Assembly: GCA_021792635.1 (NCBI GenBank)
Contig: JAJYUH010000003.1
Coordinates: forward strand, 1 to 64,000
DNA: 64,000 nucleotides
Origin: Natronospirales bacterium
Lineage (GTDB): Bacteria > Pseudomonadota > Gammaproteobacteria > Natronospirales > REEB76
Reading direction: 5' to 3'
The notes beneath the pieces were generated by a model, which worked only from the letters and a program-made list of their open reading frames with translations, searched no databases and had not been told where the DNA came from. The position numbers and the translations under genes are program-made. Of the stretch, positions 1 to 7,881 are shown piece after piece; positions within the stretch are counted from its first letter, which is position 1; each line of letters opens with the position of its first letter.

Positions 1-187
1 TAGCGGTCTCGGAACCACCCGCTGGGTAATCGAACGCACCATTGCTTGGCTGCATCAGTTCCGCCGCCTACGGGTTCGTTACGAACGCCGCCCCGACATT
101 CACGAGGCGTTCCTCACACTCGGTTGCACCATCATCTGTTGGCGCTTCTTGGTACGCATATGAAAACTCATTTTGTTAGACGCACTA
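1..187 (+). mobile_element. Right end of an IS5-type insertion sequence, cut by window start
   Basis: The first 163 bases encode the C-terminus of a DDE transposase, and the following 20 or so bases should contain the terminal inverted repeat of the element. The left end lies outside the window, so the inverted repeat cannot be matched and the exact boundary is a guess. The element abuts an AT-richer orphan gene, which fits a region open to insertions. Confidence 0.5.
2..163 (+). CDS. IS5 family transposase, C-terminal fragment
   Basis: An open frame enters from the window edge and ends at TGA 161-163 after 53 codons. The readable protein contains GTTRWVIERTIAWLHQFRRL followed by RYERRPDIHEAFLTLGC. 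This is the typical C-terminal end of IS4/IS5-superfamily DDE transposases, in which the glutamate of WVIERT is the third catalytic acid. It would cut and join DNA during transposition of its own element. Whether the full gene is intact cannot be seen. The stop is about 30 bases before the next reading frame, so the IS end lies almost directly against gene 195-1064. Confidence 0.75.
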   Translation, partial: SGLGTTRWVIERTIAWLHQFRRLRVRYERRPDIHEAFLTLGCTIICWRFLVRI

Positions 188-194
188 AGACAGA

Positions 195-1064
195 ATGACG
201 GATATGGGTAAATTCTTAATACAAAAGTTGAGGTGCGTGCCTCCTGTATTCTGGTTTGTAGTACCCGCGACTTTGCTTTGCAGTTGTTCTAGCGTGCGGC
301 TGCACCTGAACCAAGATGAGGTAGCTGAATTACGCTCAGCATCAACAACCATAATATACGTCGAACCGTCACAGCCTCTTTATGTCTATGCGCCGGGACT
401 GGAGGATGATCCTGGCACGCCCGATGACAACAGCATTGGATACGGCGTCGCCTTCGGGCTAGTGGCTTTTTTGGCCGCAGAAACAGTGCATAGTAGGCAA
501 TTGCAGGAATATGACGCTTTTATGAAGTCTTTTAGTCCGTATAGTACTGTCATCAACAAATTGCCAATATCAACACAGTTATTGGAAGCGTCACGTGATG
601 CTCTCGGGCGGGTGCCTTGGTATCAGCACGCAGAGTGGAAAGTGGTCCCATCATCCAATGACGACTATTTTTACCACAAGATGGTGGAATTAACTGACAC
701 GCAGGCCGTGGTCTTTATCAGCCCTCTAGTAATGATTCGTAATGATGCCGAAGTTGTTCGTATTGACTACCGCATCAATATCTTCATCAAGAATCCTAAC
801 AATAAGTATGATTTGCACAGATTTGGCAGTCAGATGATTGCATCTCAGAAAGAGATTTATCCTGGTAATCAATCGCCCAGCAATCGACTGGAAGATGCAT
901 TTAATGATTTGAGCATTGACCAGCGACTGAATGACATATTTTCCAACAAAGGTGCTTTATTCAGGCAAACCATGTCATCGGTACTTGCCGTATTGCGACC
1001 CCGTCTCACTTTCTATTTCACGGATATGTCGGGAAGCGATAGGAGACTACATCAGGGTGACTGA
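195..1064 (+). CDS. Hypothetical lipoprotein
   Basis: A protein of 289 residues that I do not recognise as a named family. The N-terminus has basic residues, a hydrophobic stretch (FWFVVPATLLC) and a lipobox-like LLCSC near residue 31, so it is probably an outer- or inner-membrane lipoprotein. The segment around residues 80-95 (GVAFGLVAFLAAE) is a short hydrophobic stretch. The rest is a mixed soluble domain with no motif that I can name. An alternative ATG lies 9 bases downstream at 204, and neither start has a clear Shine-Dalgarno. The gene is visibly AT-richer than the chromosomal genes that follow and sits directly beside an IS end, so it may be an acquired gene. Downstream, 1115-1138 carries a small stem (TTCACTT paired with AAGTGAA). 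Confidence 0.6.
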   Translation: MTDMGKFLIQKLRCVPPVFWFVVPATLLCSCSSVRLHLNQDEVAELRSASTTIIYVEPSQPLYVYAPGLEDDPGTPDDNSIGYGVAFGLVAFLAAETVHSRQLQEYDAFMKSFSPYSTVINKLPISTQLLEASRDALGRVPWYQHAEWKVVPSSNDDYFYHKMVELTDTQAVVFISPLVMIRNDAEVVRIDYRINIFIKNPNNKYDLHRFGSQMIASQKEIYPGNQSPSNRLEDAFNDLSIDQRLNDIFSNKGALFRQTMSSVLAVLRPRLTFYFTDMSGSDRRLHQGD

Positions 1065-1178
1065 CGGTACGCGCTAACAAAGGCAATGATTATGAAAATT
1101 TTTCAGCACCACGTTTCACTTGCGCTGCGATAAGTGAATCACGATCTTGACATCTGTCCAGATTCTGAGGCTTAAACG

Positions 1179-2111
1179 ATGGCAGTTTTAATCTGCGGCT
1201 CCCTGGCCTACGACACCATCATGGTGTTTCCGGAACCGTTCAAGAATCACATCCTGCCCGACAAGATTCACATCCTGAACGTGTGTTTCCAGGTACCGGA
1301 ACTGCGTCGTGAATTCGGCGGTACCGCCGGCAATATCGCCTACAATCTCAAGTTGCTGGGAGGCGAAGGCCATCCCATGGCGACGGTGGGCACTGACTTC
1401 CAGCCGTATGCCGCGTGGATGGACAAACACGCGATCAGCCGCAGGTATATAAAGGAGATCCCCGGGGCTTATACCGCCCAGGCCTTCATCACCACCGACC
1501 TGGATGATAACCAGATCACCGCCTTTCATCCCGGCGCCATGGACCATGCCCACAAACAGGCGGTGCCGGTGGATCAGGGGATCACTCTCGGTATCGTGGC
1601 ACCGGACGGCCGCGAGGGCATGTTGCAGCATGCGCGCCAGTTTCACGCCGCCGGCATTCCATTCCTGTTTGATCCCGGCCAGGGATTACCGCTGTTCTCC
1701 GCCGAGGAACTCAGGGAGTTCATGCACATGGCCACCTGGGTGGCGGTGAATGACTACGAATCGCAGATGCTGGAGCGCAAGACCGGGCTCACTGCCGGCG
1801 AGATCGCCGGAAAGGTGGCGGCGCTGATCGTTACCTCGGGTGCCAAGGGTTCCGTAATCCACAGCCGGCAAGGCCGCATCGCCGTGCCTGCGGCCAGGGC
1901 CGCTGAAGTACTGGATCCCACCGGTTGCGGTGACGCCTACCGTGCGGGGCTGATTTACGGGCTCATGCACCATCTCGACTGGGAGACCACCGGCAACATT
2001 GCCTCCCTGATGGGCGCCATCAAGATCGCCTCCAAGGGCACCCAGAACCACCATTTCACCCGCGCAGAGTTCGCGGCACGCTTTGCCGGGGCTTTTGGAT
2101 ATACACTCTGA
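1179..2111 (+). CDS. PfkB-family carbohydrate kinase, adenosine kinase type
   Basis: A 310-residue ribokinase-fold kinase that probably phosphorylates adenosine to AMP in the cytoplasm (purine salvage). The N-terminal stretch GSLAYDTIMVFPEPFKNHIL closely resembles proteobacterial proteins annotated as adenosine kinase, as I remember them. PfkB signature 1 appears as GGTAGNIAYNLKLLGG near residue 48. Signature 2 is DPTGCGDAYRAGL near residue 247; its second aspartate is the catalytic base. Full family length. The start ATG at 1179 follows GAGG at 1167-1170. It is followed closely by the protease gene at 2198. Substrate is inferred from family resemblance; another ribokinase-like substrate is possible. 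Confidence 0.85.
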   Translation: MAVLICGSLAYDTIMVFPEPFKNHILPDKIHILNVCFQVPELRREFGGTAGNIAYNLKLLGGEGHPMATVGTDFQPYAAWMDKHAISRRYIKEIPGAYTAQAFITTDLDDNQITAFHPGAMDHAHKQAVPVDQGITLGIVAPDGREGMLQHARQFHAAGIPFLFDPGQGLPLFSAEELREFMHMATWVAVNDYESQMLERKTGLTAGEIAGKVAALIVTSGAKGSVIHSRQGRIAVPAARAAEVLDPTGCGDAYRAGLIYGLMHHLDWETTGNIASLMGAIKIASKGTQNHHFTRAEFAARFAGAFGYTL

Positions 2112-2197
2112 AAATACCGTTGCAACGCCGCGACTTTGTCCGCGTCAGCCTGTCTGAAAACCACGATACCCCAGCCAGTCACCAATGGATTCCAGCC

Positions 2198-4999
2198 ATG
2201 AAATTCCAGCGCATGCTTCCGGCCCTGTTTCTGCTGTTGTTCAGCAGCACCGCACCGGCGGCGGTGAATGACCAGCAGTGGGCCGCCACCCTCGCGCGGG
2301 TTTCGCCTTCCATCGTGTCCATCCGCGTGGATGCCACCCGCGCCTTCGACACCGGTTGGAACCTCACCGGTCAGGCCACGGGGTTCGTGGTGGATGCACA
2401 ACGCGGCATCATCCTCACCAACCGTCACGTGGTTACGCCCGGTCCGGTGGTGGCGGAAGCGGTGTTCCAGGATCACGAGGTGGTGACACTCAAGCCCATC
2501 TACTACGATCCGGTGCACGATTTCGGCTTCTATCAGTACAATCCCAAAGCGCTCAAGTACATTCATCCCGTCTCCCTCAGGCTTGCGCCGCAGGATGCCC
2601 GGGTGGGCGAGGAAATCCGCATCATCGGCAACGATGCGGGTGAACAGTTGTCCATTCTCAGCGGCACGCTGGCGCGGGTGGACCGCAATGCGCCCGGCTA
2701 CGGCGTCGGCAATTACAATGACTTCAATACCTTTTACATGCAGGCGGTATCCGGCACCAGCGGCGGCTCCTCCGGCTCGCCGGTGATTGACATCCATGGC
2801 GACGTGATCGCCCTCAACGCCGGCGCGCGTACCGACGGGGCATCCAGCTATTTTCTGCCGCTGCAGCGCGTGGTGCGTGCGCTCAAGCTCATTGAAGCCG
2901 GCAGACCCGTCACGCGCGGCACCCTGGAAACCGTGTTTCGTCACGAGTACTACGACGAACTGGAGCGTCTGGGTCTGCCCGCGGCCACCGAAGCGCAACT
3001 GCGCCGGGACCATCCGCAGGCTACCGGGTTGCTGGTGGTCAATCAGGTGCTGCCGGGCGGGCCGGCGGACGGTATCCTGCAACCGGGTGACATCCTGTTG
3101 AGTGTGGCAAGCCAGCCGGTATCCACGTTCGTGCCCCTGGAGGCCATCCTCGATGACTCCATCGGCAAGACGCTCACTCTGAAACTCATCCGTGGCGGCG
3201 TGCCGGTTTCCGCCAACGTCACGGTACGGAATCTGGACAGCATCACGCCTGCCAGCTACCTGGAATTCGGTGGCGCGGTCCTGAACAACCTGTCCTATGA
3301 GCAGGCCCACAGTTTCAACGTGCCGGTGCGCGGCGTGTACGTGGCCAACCCCGGTTACGTGTTCAGCACCGCCGGTATCGGCCGCGCCAGCGTCATCACC
3401 GATTTCAACGGTGTGCCGGTGCACGATCTGGATGAATTCCAGAAGGTGCTGGTGACGTTGCCGGACCGCGCCCAGGTGACGCTGCGTTATTTCAATCTGG
3501 CGGATCCGCGGCATTCCATATTGGGTGTCATCAGCATTGACCGGCGCTGGTACCCGGCCGACCGCTGTCATCGGGACGATGCCACCGGCTGGTGGCCGTG
3601 CATCGCGCTGCCGCCGCCACCGCCGGCGCCGCCGCTCGCGCCCGCTACGGCGAACCTGCCGCATTACGCCAACGCACGCATGAACCGGCTGGCGCCGTCG
3701 CTGGTGTACGTGAATTTCGACATGCCCTATCCCATTGACGGCGTCGCCGAGACCCATTACATCGGCACCGGCGTCATCGTGGACGCGCGGCGCGGCCTGG
3801 TGGTGGTGGACCGGGATACCGTACCGGTGGCCATGGGCGATGTGCGGCTGACCTTCGACGGTTCCCTGGAGATTCCCGCCAAGGTGGTGTACGTGAATCC
3901 GTTGCACGACCTGGCCGTTGTGCAGTACAACCCGAAACTCATCGGCCGCACGCCGGTGAGAAGCATCCAGTTCAGCCGCCGCCCGTCACGCTCCGGTGAT
4001 GCGGTGTGGGTGGTCGGCTACCAGCCGGACCAGACCCTCGCCAGCCAGGAAACCCGCGTGGCGTCCCTTGATCCGGTGCTGTTTCCATTGTCGCCCACCT
4101 TTCGTTTCCGCGACACCAACCTGGAAGTGCTGAATCTCGTCAATCCCCCCGCCAATGTGACGGGCGTACTCACGGATCGCCGGGGCCGTACCACGGCATT
4201 GTGGGCGAGCTTTGCTTTCAGCGAGGACGGCCACATCCGCGAAATACAGCGCGGCATCCCCGCGAATGTGGTGCAGGACATGCTGCGTATCGTGGAAAGC
4301 AACGGCAAGCTCGCGCTGCGCACGCTGGACGTGGAGCTGTATCCCGTACCGCTTTCCCAGGCGCGCAAGCTGGGCCTGCCGGCCGGCTGGATCCGCCGTT
4401 TGGAAGCCGCCGAGTCGCAGCGTCGCCAGGTGCTGATCGTGTCGCGGCTTACGGCGGACACGCCGGCGCAAAATCTGCTGCAGACCGGCGATCTGCTGCT
4501 GGCGGTGGATGGTAAACCGGCTATTAGTTTTCGCGGCGTGGCAAAAGCCAGTCAGCGGCCGCAGGTGCGGCTCACGCTGTTGCGCAACGGCCGGGTCATG
4601 AATGTCACGGTCCCCACCGTGGTTCTCAATGGCAGGGGCACACAACGCATCCTGTTGTGGGCCGGCGCACTATTGCAGAAACCCCAGCATGCGGCGGCTG
4701 CGCAGCGGGATATTCCACCCGCGGGATTACTGGTGGACTATTACAATTTCGGTTCACCGGCGAGCCGCTATGGCCTGACCCCCGGCCAACGCATCGTTGC
4801 CGTGGACGGCCGGCCCACGCCGGACATGGCCAGCTTCATCGCCGCGGTAAAGCACGAGCATAACGGCGATACCGTGCGCCTTACGGTGCGTACCTGGAAC
4901 GGCATGGTGCAGATCATCACCCTGAGACTCGATCTGCGTTATTGGCCTACCTACGAAGTGGTGCACACCGATCACGGCTGGCAGCGCCGCTCCCTGTAG
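2198..4999 (+). CDS. Tandem trypsin-like/PDZ serine protease, Nma111/DegP-like, exported
   Basis: A 933-residue protein beginning at ATG 2198 with a clear signal peptide (MKFQRMLPALFLLLFSSTAPAA). The first half is an HtrA-like protease with a complete triad: His77 in TNRHVV, Asp108 in HDFGFYQY and Ser192 in GGSSGSPVI. PDZ domains follow (GILQPGDILLSV near residues 295-305). A proline-rich linker near residues 470-485 leads into a second copy of the protease/PDZ module. That copy keeps the Asp (LHDLAVVQYN) but has lost the His (VVVDRDTVPV) and the nucleophilic Ser (VNPPANVTGV). This active-plus-dead duplication matches the family of yeast Nma111, which is also found in bacteria. It probably degrades or holds misfolded periplasmic proteins. 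An upstream ATG at 2120 would remove the signal peptide from the N-terminus, so 2198 is preferred. Confidence 0.85.
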   Translation: MKFQRMLPALFLLLFSSTAPAAVNDQQWAATLARVSPSIVSIRVDATRAFDTGWNLTGQATGFVVDAQRGIILTNRHVVTPGPVVAEAVFQDHEVVTLKPIYYDPVHDFGFYQYNPKALKYIHPVSLRLAPQDARVGEEIRIIGNDAGEQLSILSGTLARVDRNAPGYGVGNYNDFNTFYMQAVSGTSGGSSGSPVIDIHGDVIALNAGARTDGASSYFLPLQRVVRALKLIEAGRPVTRGTLETVFRHEYYDELERLGLPAATEAQLRRDHPQATGLLVVNQVLPGGPADGILQPGDILLSVASQPVSTFVPLEAILDDSIGKTLTLKLIRGGVPVSANVTVRNLDSITPASYLEFGGAVLNNLSYEQAHSFNVPVRGVYVANPGYVFSTAGIGRASVITDFNGVPVHDLDEFQKVLVTLPDRAQVTLRYFNLADPRHSILGVISIDRRWYPADRCHRDDATGWWPCIALPPPPPAPPLAPATANLPHYANARMNRLAPSLVYVNFDMPYPIDGVAETHYIGTGVIVDARRGLVVVDRDTVPVAMGDVRLTFDGSLEIPAKVVYVNPLHDLAVVQYNPKLIGRTPVRSIQFSRRPSRSGDAVWVVGYQPDQTLASQETRVASLDPVLFPLSPTFRFRDTNLEVLNLVNPPANVTGVLTDRRGRTTALWASFAFSEDGHIREIQRGIPANVVQDMLRIVESNGKLALRTLDVELYPVPLSQARKLGLPAGWIRRLEAAESQRRQVLIVSRLTADTPAQNLLQTGDLLLAVDGKPAISFRGVAKASQRPQVRLTLLRNGRVMNVTVPTVVLNGRGTQRILLWAGALLQKPQHAAAAQRDIPPAGLLVDYYNFGSPASRYGLTPGQRIVAVDGRPTPDMASFIAAVKHEHNGDTVRLTVRTWNGMVQIITLRLDLRYWPTYEVVHTDHGWQRRSL

Positions 5000-5090
5000 T
5001 CAGAGGGATTGGATGTTTTGGCCGGAGAAAACTGCGTTGTATTGGCTGACGAGCCCCCGCGGCTAGTGGGGAGATCATTGGAGCGAAACC

Positions 5091-7754
5091 ATGGCGGATT
5101 CCTGGACGGTGCAGGCCCTAGTTGAATCGCTTGACTCCCGTGGCGAGTTTCCCGCCCTGATGACCGTCCGCGGCGAGACTGTAGCAAGGCTTTCCTATGC
5201 GGAATTGGCCGATAAAGCGAGGCGGTTGGCGAGCGCCTTCCATGCCATGGGAATTCAGCCTGCCGAGCCGGTGGCTCTTCTCGCCCCGAATGGACCCGAC
5301 TGGGTCACGGCATGGCTTGGGCTTGGAGCCGCCGGGGCCCTGATTGTCGCGCTCGACGATCTGGCGAGCGATGCCGAGCATGCCAGCGCGCTCGATGACA
5401 GTGGCTGCCGCCGTATCGTAACGACAACCGCGCATGCCGAGCGGCTACGCCGCCTCGATTCGTCGGATCGCCGGATCATCGTCTTGCCGGACGCCGCCGC
5501 ACCCGCGGCGGCAGCGAGTTGGGCAAACCTGATGGCCGCACCCGTCGCTCCCCTGCCGCCCCTCACCGCAACGCAGCCGGCGATTCTGGTCTATACGTCG
5601 GGGACCACAGGCCAGCCGAAAGGGTTCGCGCTGACTTCGGCCAATCTGTGGGCCAATCTGCAGCCGCTGATTGCGACGCGACAGCTTGGGCCGGCAGACC
5701 GCGTGCTGCTGCCGCTGCCGCTCCATCATGTCTATCCCCTGGTGGTGGGACTGCTGACACCGCTTTTGTGCGGCGCCACCGTAGTCTTTCCCGAGTCGGT
5801 CGCCGGGCCTGAGATCATGCAAGCGTTTCACCTCGCGAGCGTGACGGTAGTCACCGGCGTGCCGCGCCTGTATGCAGCGCTCACCGCCGGGCTCAAAGCC
5901 CGCGTCGCCAAAACCGGGCTGCTCAGCCGGTGGCTTTTCCGGGTTCTGCTGGCGGGCGCGATCGGGGTCCGCCGCCATGCCGATGTGGATGTCGGCCGAT
6001 GGCTGTTCCGCCGCGTGCGGGCCAGGCTCGGGCCGCGACTGCGGCTGCTCATCACGGGCGGGGCACGACTTGAGCCCGAGGTGCTATGGCTGCTGGTCGG
6101 CCTGGGCTTCGAGGTCCGCAGCGGATACGGCCTTGCCGAGACGGCGTCGATTTTCACCGGCAATCTGCCCGCCTGCGAGCGCTTGGGCAGCGAAGGGCGG
6201 CCTTTTCAGGGAGGTGAGCTGCGGATCGCTGCATCGGATGCCGACAGGATGGGCGAAATCCAGCTCCGTGGTCCCAATGTTTTTACCGGCTATCGCGGCA
6301 ACCCCGGGGCGAATCGCGACATTTTCACCGCGGACGGTTGGTTTCGTACCGGCGACCTTGGCCGGCTGGACGACGACGGCTTCCTCTATGTCACGGGCCG
6401 GCTCAAAGAAACTCTCGTGCTGGGCGGCGGCAAGAAGATCCACCCCGAGGAGTTGGAAAAGCTCTACGGAGCCAGCCCCTATATTCAGGAAATCGCCGTG
6501 CTTGAGCAGGCCGGCAGTCTGGTGGCGCTGGTACTGCCCAACCTCGCCGCCATCCGCACCACCACCAGCATTCACGCGGACGACGTCATCCGCATTGACT
6601 TGATGAGCCGCGCCCAGGCGCTGCCTTCCTATCAGCGTCTGGCCGGGTTTGCCCTGGTCCGCGAACCGCTGCCCAAGACGCGGCTCGGCAAGTACCAACG
6701 CTTTTTCTTGCCGGCTCTCTATGAGCAAGCGCGCGCCGGAATCGCGGCTGCGTCCCGCCTGGGGCCGAAATCCGGGGATCAGGCACTTCCACAAGACCCT
6801 CGCGCCCGCGAGATCTTCGAGTTCCTCCGGGCCCGCTATCCGGACAAGCCCGTGAGTCTGGGCGCGAATCCCCTCCTGGACCTCGGCATTGACTCACTGG
6901 AGATGATCGGCTTGTCCCTGGCCCTCGAGGAGCAGTTTGGCGTCCGCCTCAATGAGGAGGAGGCAAGCCGGGCAGCCACCCTCGATGAACTCCTGAGGAC
7001 GGGGCTGGTATCGGTACCGGTGCCGGGCGGAGATCATTCGGAACCGGCGCAACAGGCGGATTCACTTGAGCAAATGCATTGGATCGTACCGACGGGTCGG
7101 GGACTTGCGTTCCTTGCCGTGCTGGGCCAATGGTTGAACGGGCTCGGCATGCGCCTGCTGTTCCGGGTGCGACTGGAGGGGCGGGAGAATCTGCCCCGGG
7201 GCGGGCGCTACGTATTGACACCAAACCATTCGAGTGACCTGGATCCCCTGGTACTGGCGGCGCCTTTGGGCAGGGTCCGGCTGCGCGAGCTTTACTGGGG
7301 CGGCGATGCCAACCGTTTATTCCCACACACTTGGCTGCGGCCGTTGCTGCGTGCGCTGCATGTCTTTCCGGTGGATGAGCACAAGCCGGGTCAGGCGCTT
7401 TCTCTCGCCAAAGCGGTGCTCGCCCGCGGTCAGGCACTGGTCTGGTTCCCGGAAGGGTGGAGAACACCGGATGGCTGCCTGCAGGCATTTCTCCCCGGGA
7501 TCGGCAGAGTGCTGAAAGAAACGGGGGCGGCTGCGGTCCCGGTATATATCGTCGGCACATTCGCCGCCCTCCCGCGCTATCGCAAGCTGCCCCGCTTGCG
7601 TCGCCTGCGGGTGGTGATCGGCCGGGCGCTCAGCCCCGAAGCGTTGGCGGCGGCAGGATCCGGAGCAACCGAAGAACAGCGTATCGCGAGCGCATTGCAT
7701 GACGCCGTCGCGGCGCTCGCCGCGACGGCTGTCGAACCGGCGCCGGGCGGTTGA
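5091..7754 (+). CDS. Acyl-CoA/acyl-ACP ligase - acyl carrier - PlsC acyltransferase fusion
   Basis: An 887-residue three-domain protein. Residues 1 to about 560 are an AMP-dependent ligase with the P-loop-like YTSGTTGQPKG near residue 168 and TGDLGRLDDDGFLYVTGRLK further on. Residues about 575-650 are an acyl-carrier domain with the phosphopantetheine site LGIDSLEMIG (Ser near residue 602). Residues about 680-870 are a 1-acylglycerol-3-phosphate-type acyltransferase with the HX4D box NHSSDLD near 711 and FPEGWRTPDG near 785. By family logic it activates a fatty acid, loads it on its own carrier and transfers it to a lysophospholipid or related acceptor; that sequence of steps is inference. 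The architecture extends that of E. coli Aas by an in-line carrier domain. ATG 5091 follows GGAGCG. No predicted membrane anchor beyond the acyltransferase region. Confidence 0.85.
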   Translation: MADSWTVQALVESLDSRGEFPALMTVRGETVARLSYAELADKARRLASAFHAMGIQPAEPVALLAPNGPDWVTAWLGLGAAGALIVALDDLASDAEHASALDDSGCRRIVTTTAHAERLRRLDSSDRRIIVLPDAAAPAAAASWANLMAAPVAPLPPLTATQPAILVYTSGTTGQPKGFALTSANLWANLQPLIATRQLGPADRVLLPLPLHHVYPLVVGLLTPLLCGATVVFPESVAGPEIMQAFHLASVTVVTGVPRLYAALTAGLKARVAKTGLLSRWLFRVLLAGAIGVRRHADVDVGRWLFRRVRARLGPRLRLLITGGARLEPEVLWLLVGLGFEVRSGYGLAETASIFTGNLPACERLGSEGRPFQGGELRIAASDADRMGEIQLRGPNVFTGYRGNPGANRDIFTADGWFRTGDLGRLDDDGFLYVTGRLKETLVLGGGKKIHPEELEKLYGASPYIQEIAVLEQAGSLVALVLPNLAAIRTTTSIHADDVIRIDLMSRAQALPSYQRLAGFALVREPLPKTRLGKYQRFFLPALYEQARAGIAAASRLGPKSGDQALPQDPRAREIFEFLRARYPDKPVSLGANPLLDLGIDSLEMIGLSLALEEQFGVRLNEEEASRAATLDELLRTGLVSVPVPGGDHSEPAQQADSLEQMHWIVPTGRGLAFLAVLGQWLNGLGMRLLFRVRLEGRENLPRGGRYVLTPNHSSDLDPLVLAAPLGRVRLRELYWGGDANRLFPHTWLRPLLRALHVFPVDEHKPGQALSLAKAVLARGQALVWFPEGWRTPDGCLQAFLPGIGRVLKETGAAAVPVYIVGTFAALPRYRKLPRLRRLRVVIGRALSPEALAAAGSGATEEQRIASALHDAVAALAATAVEPAPGG

Positions 7755-7767
7755 AAAACAGCCTGTA

Positions 7768-7773
7768 TATAAT
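7768..7773 (+). promoter_or_regulatory. Candidate -10 element (TATAAT) before the prolyl oligopeptidase gene
   Basis: A perfect TATAAT lies 14 bases after the stop of the ligase fusion and 108 bases before the peptidase ATG. A convincing -35 at the standard spacing is not visible, although TG occurs just upstream. It would give the peptidase its own transcript with a leader of about 100 nt. Confidence 0.3.
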
Positions 7774-7881
7774 TCCCCGGGTAGGGGGCACATACTGCGG
7801 CAACCCTCAAAGTCCGGCATGGGAGGCAGGCGGGGTGATTTTTACGGGATTGTCCCGGTAGCGATAGTGTCGGGAGAAGTC

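Noticed and set aside
1147..1152. Perfect TTGACA upstream of the PfkB kinase
   Set aside because: No -10 at usable distance; the start point would fall at or past the ATG.
1955..3907. 650-residue open frame on the minus strand opposite the large protease
   Set aside because: His/Arg/Gly-rich composition without any domain; it is a GC-rich antisense shadow of a protease with complete motifs.
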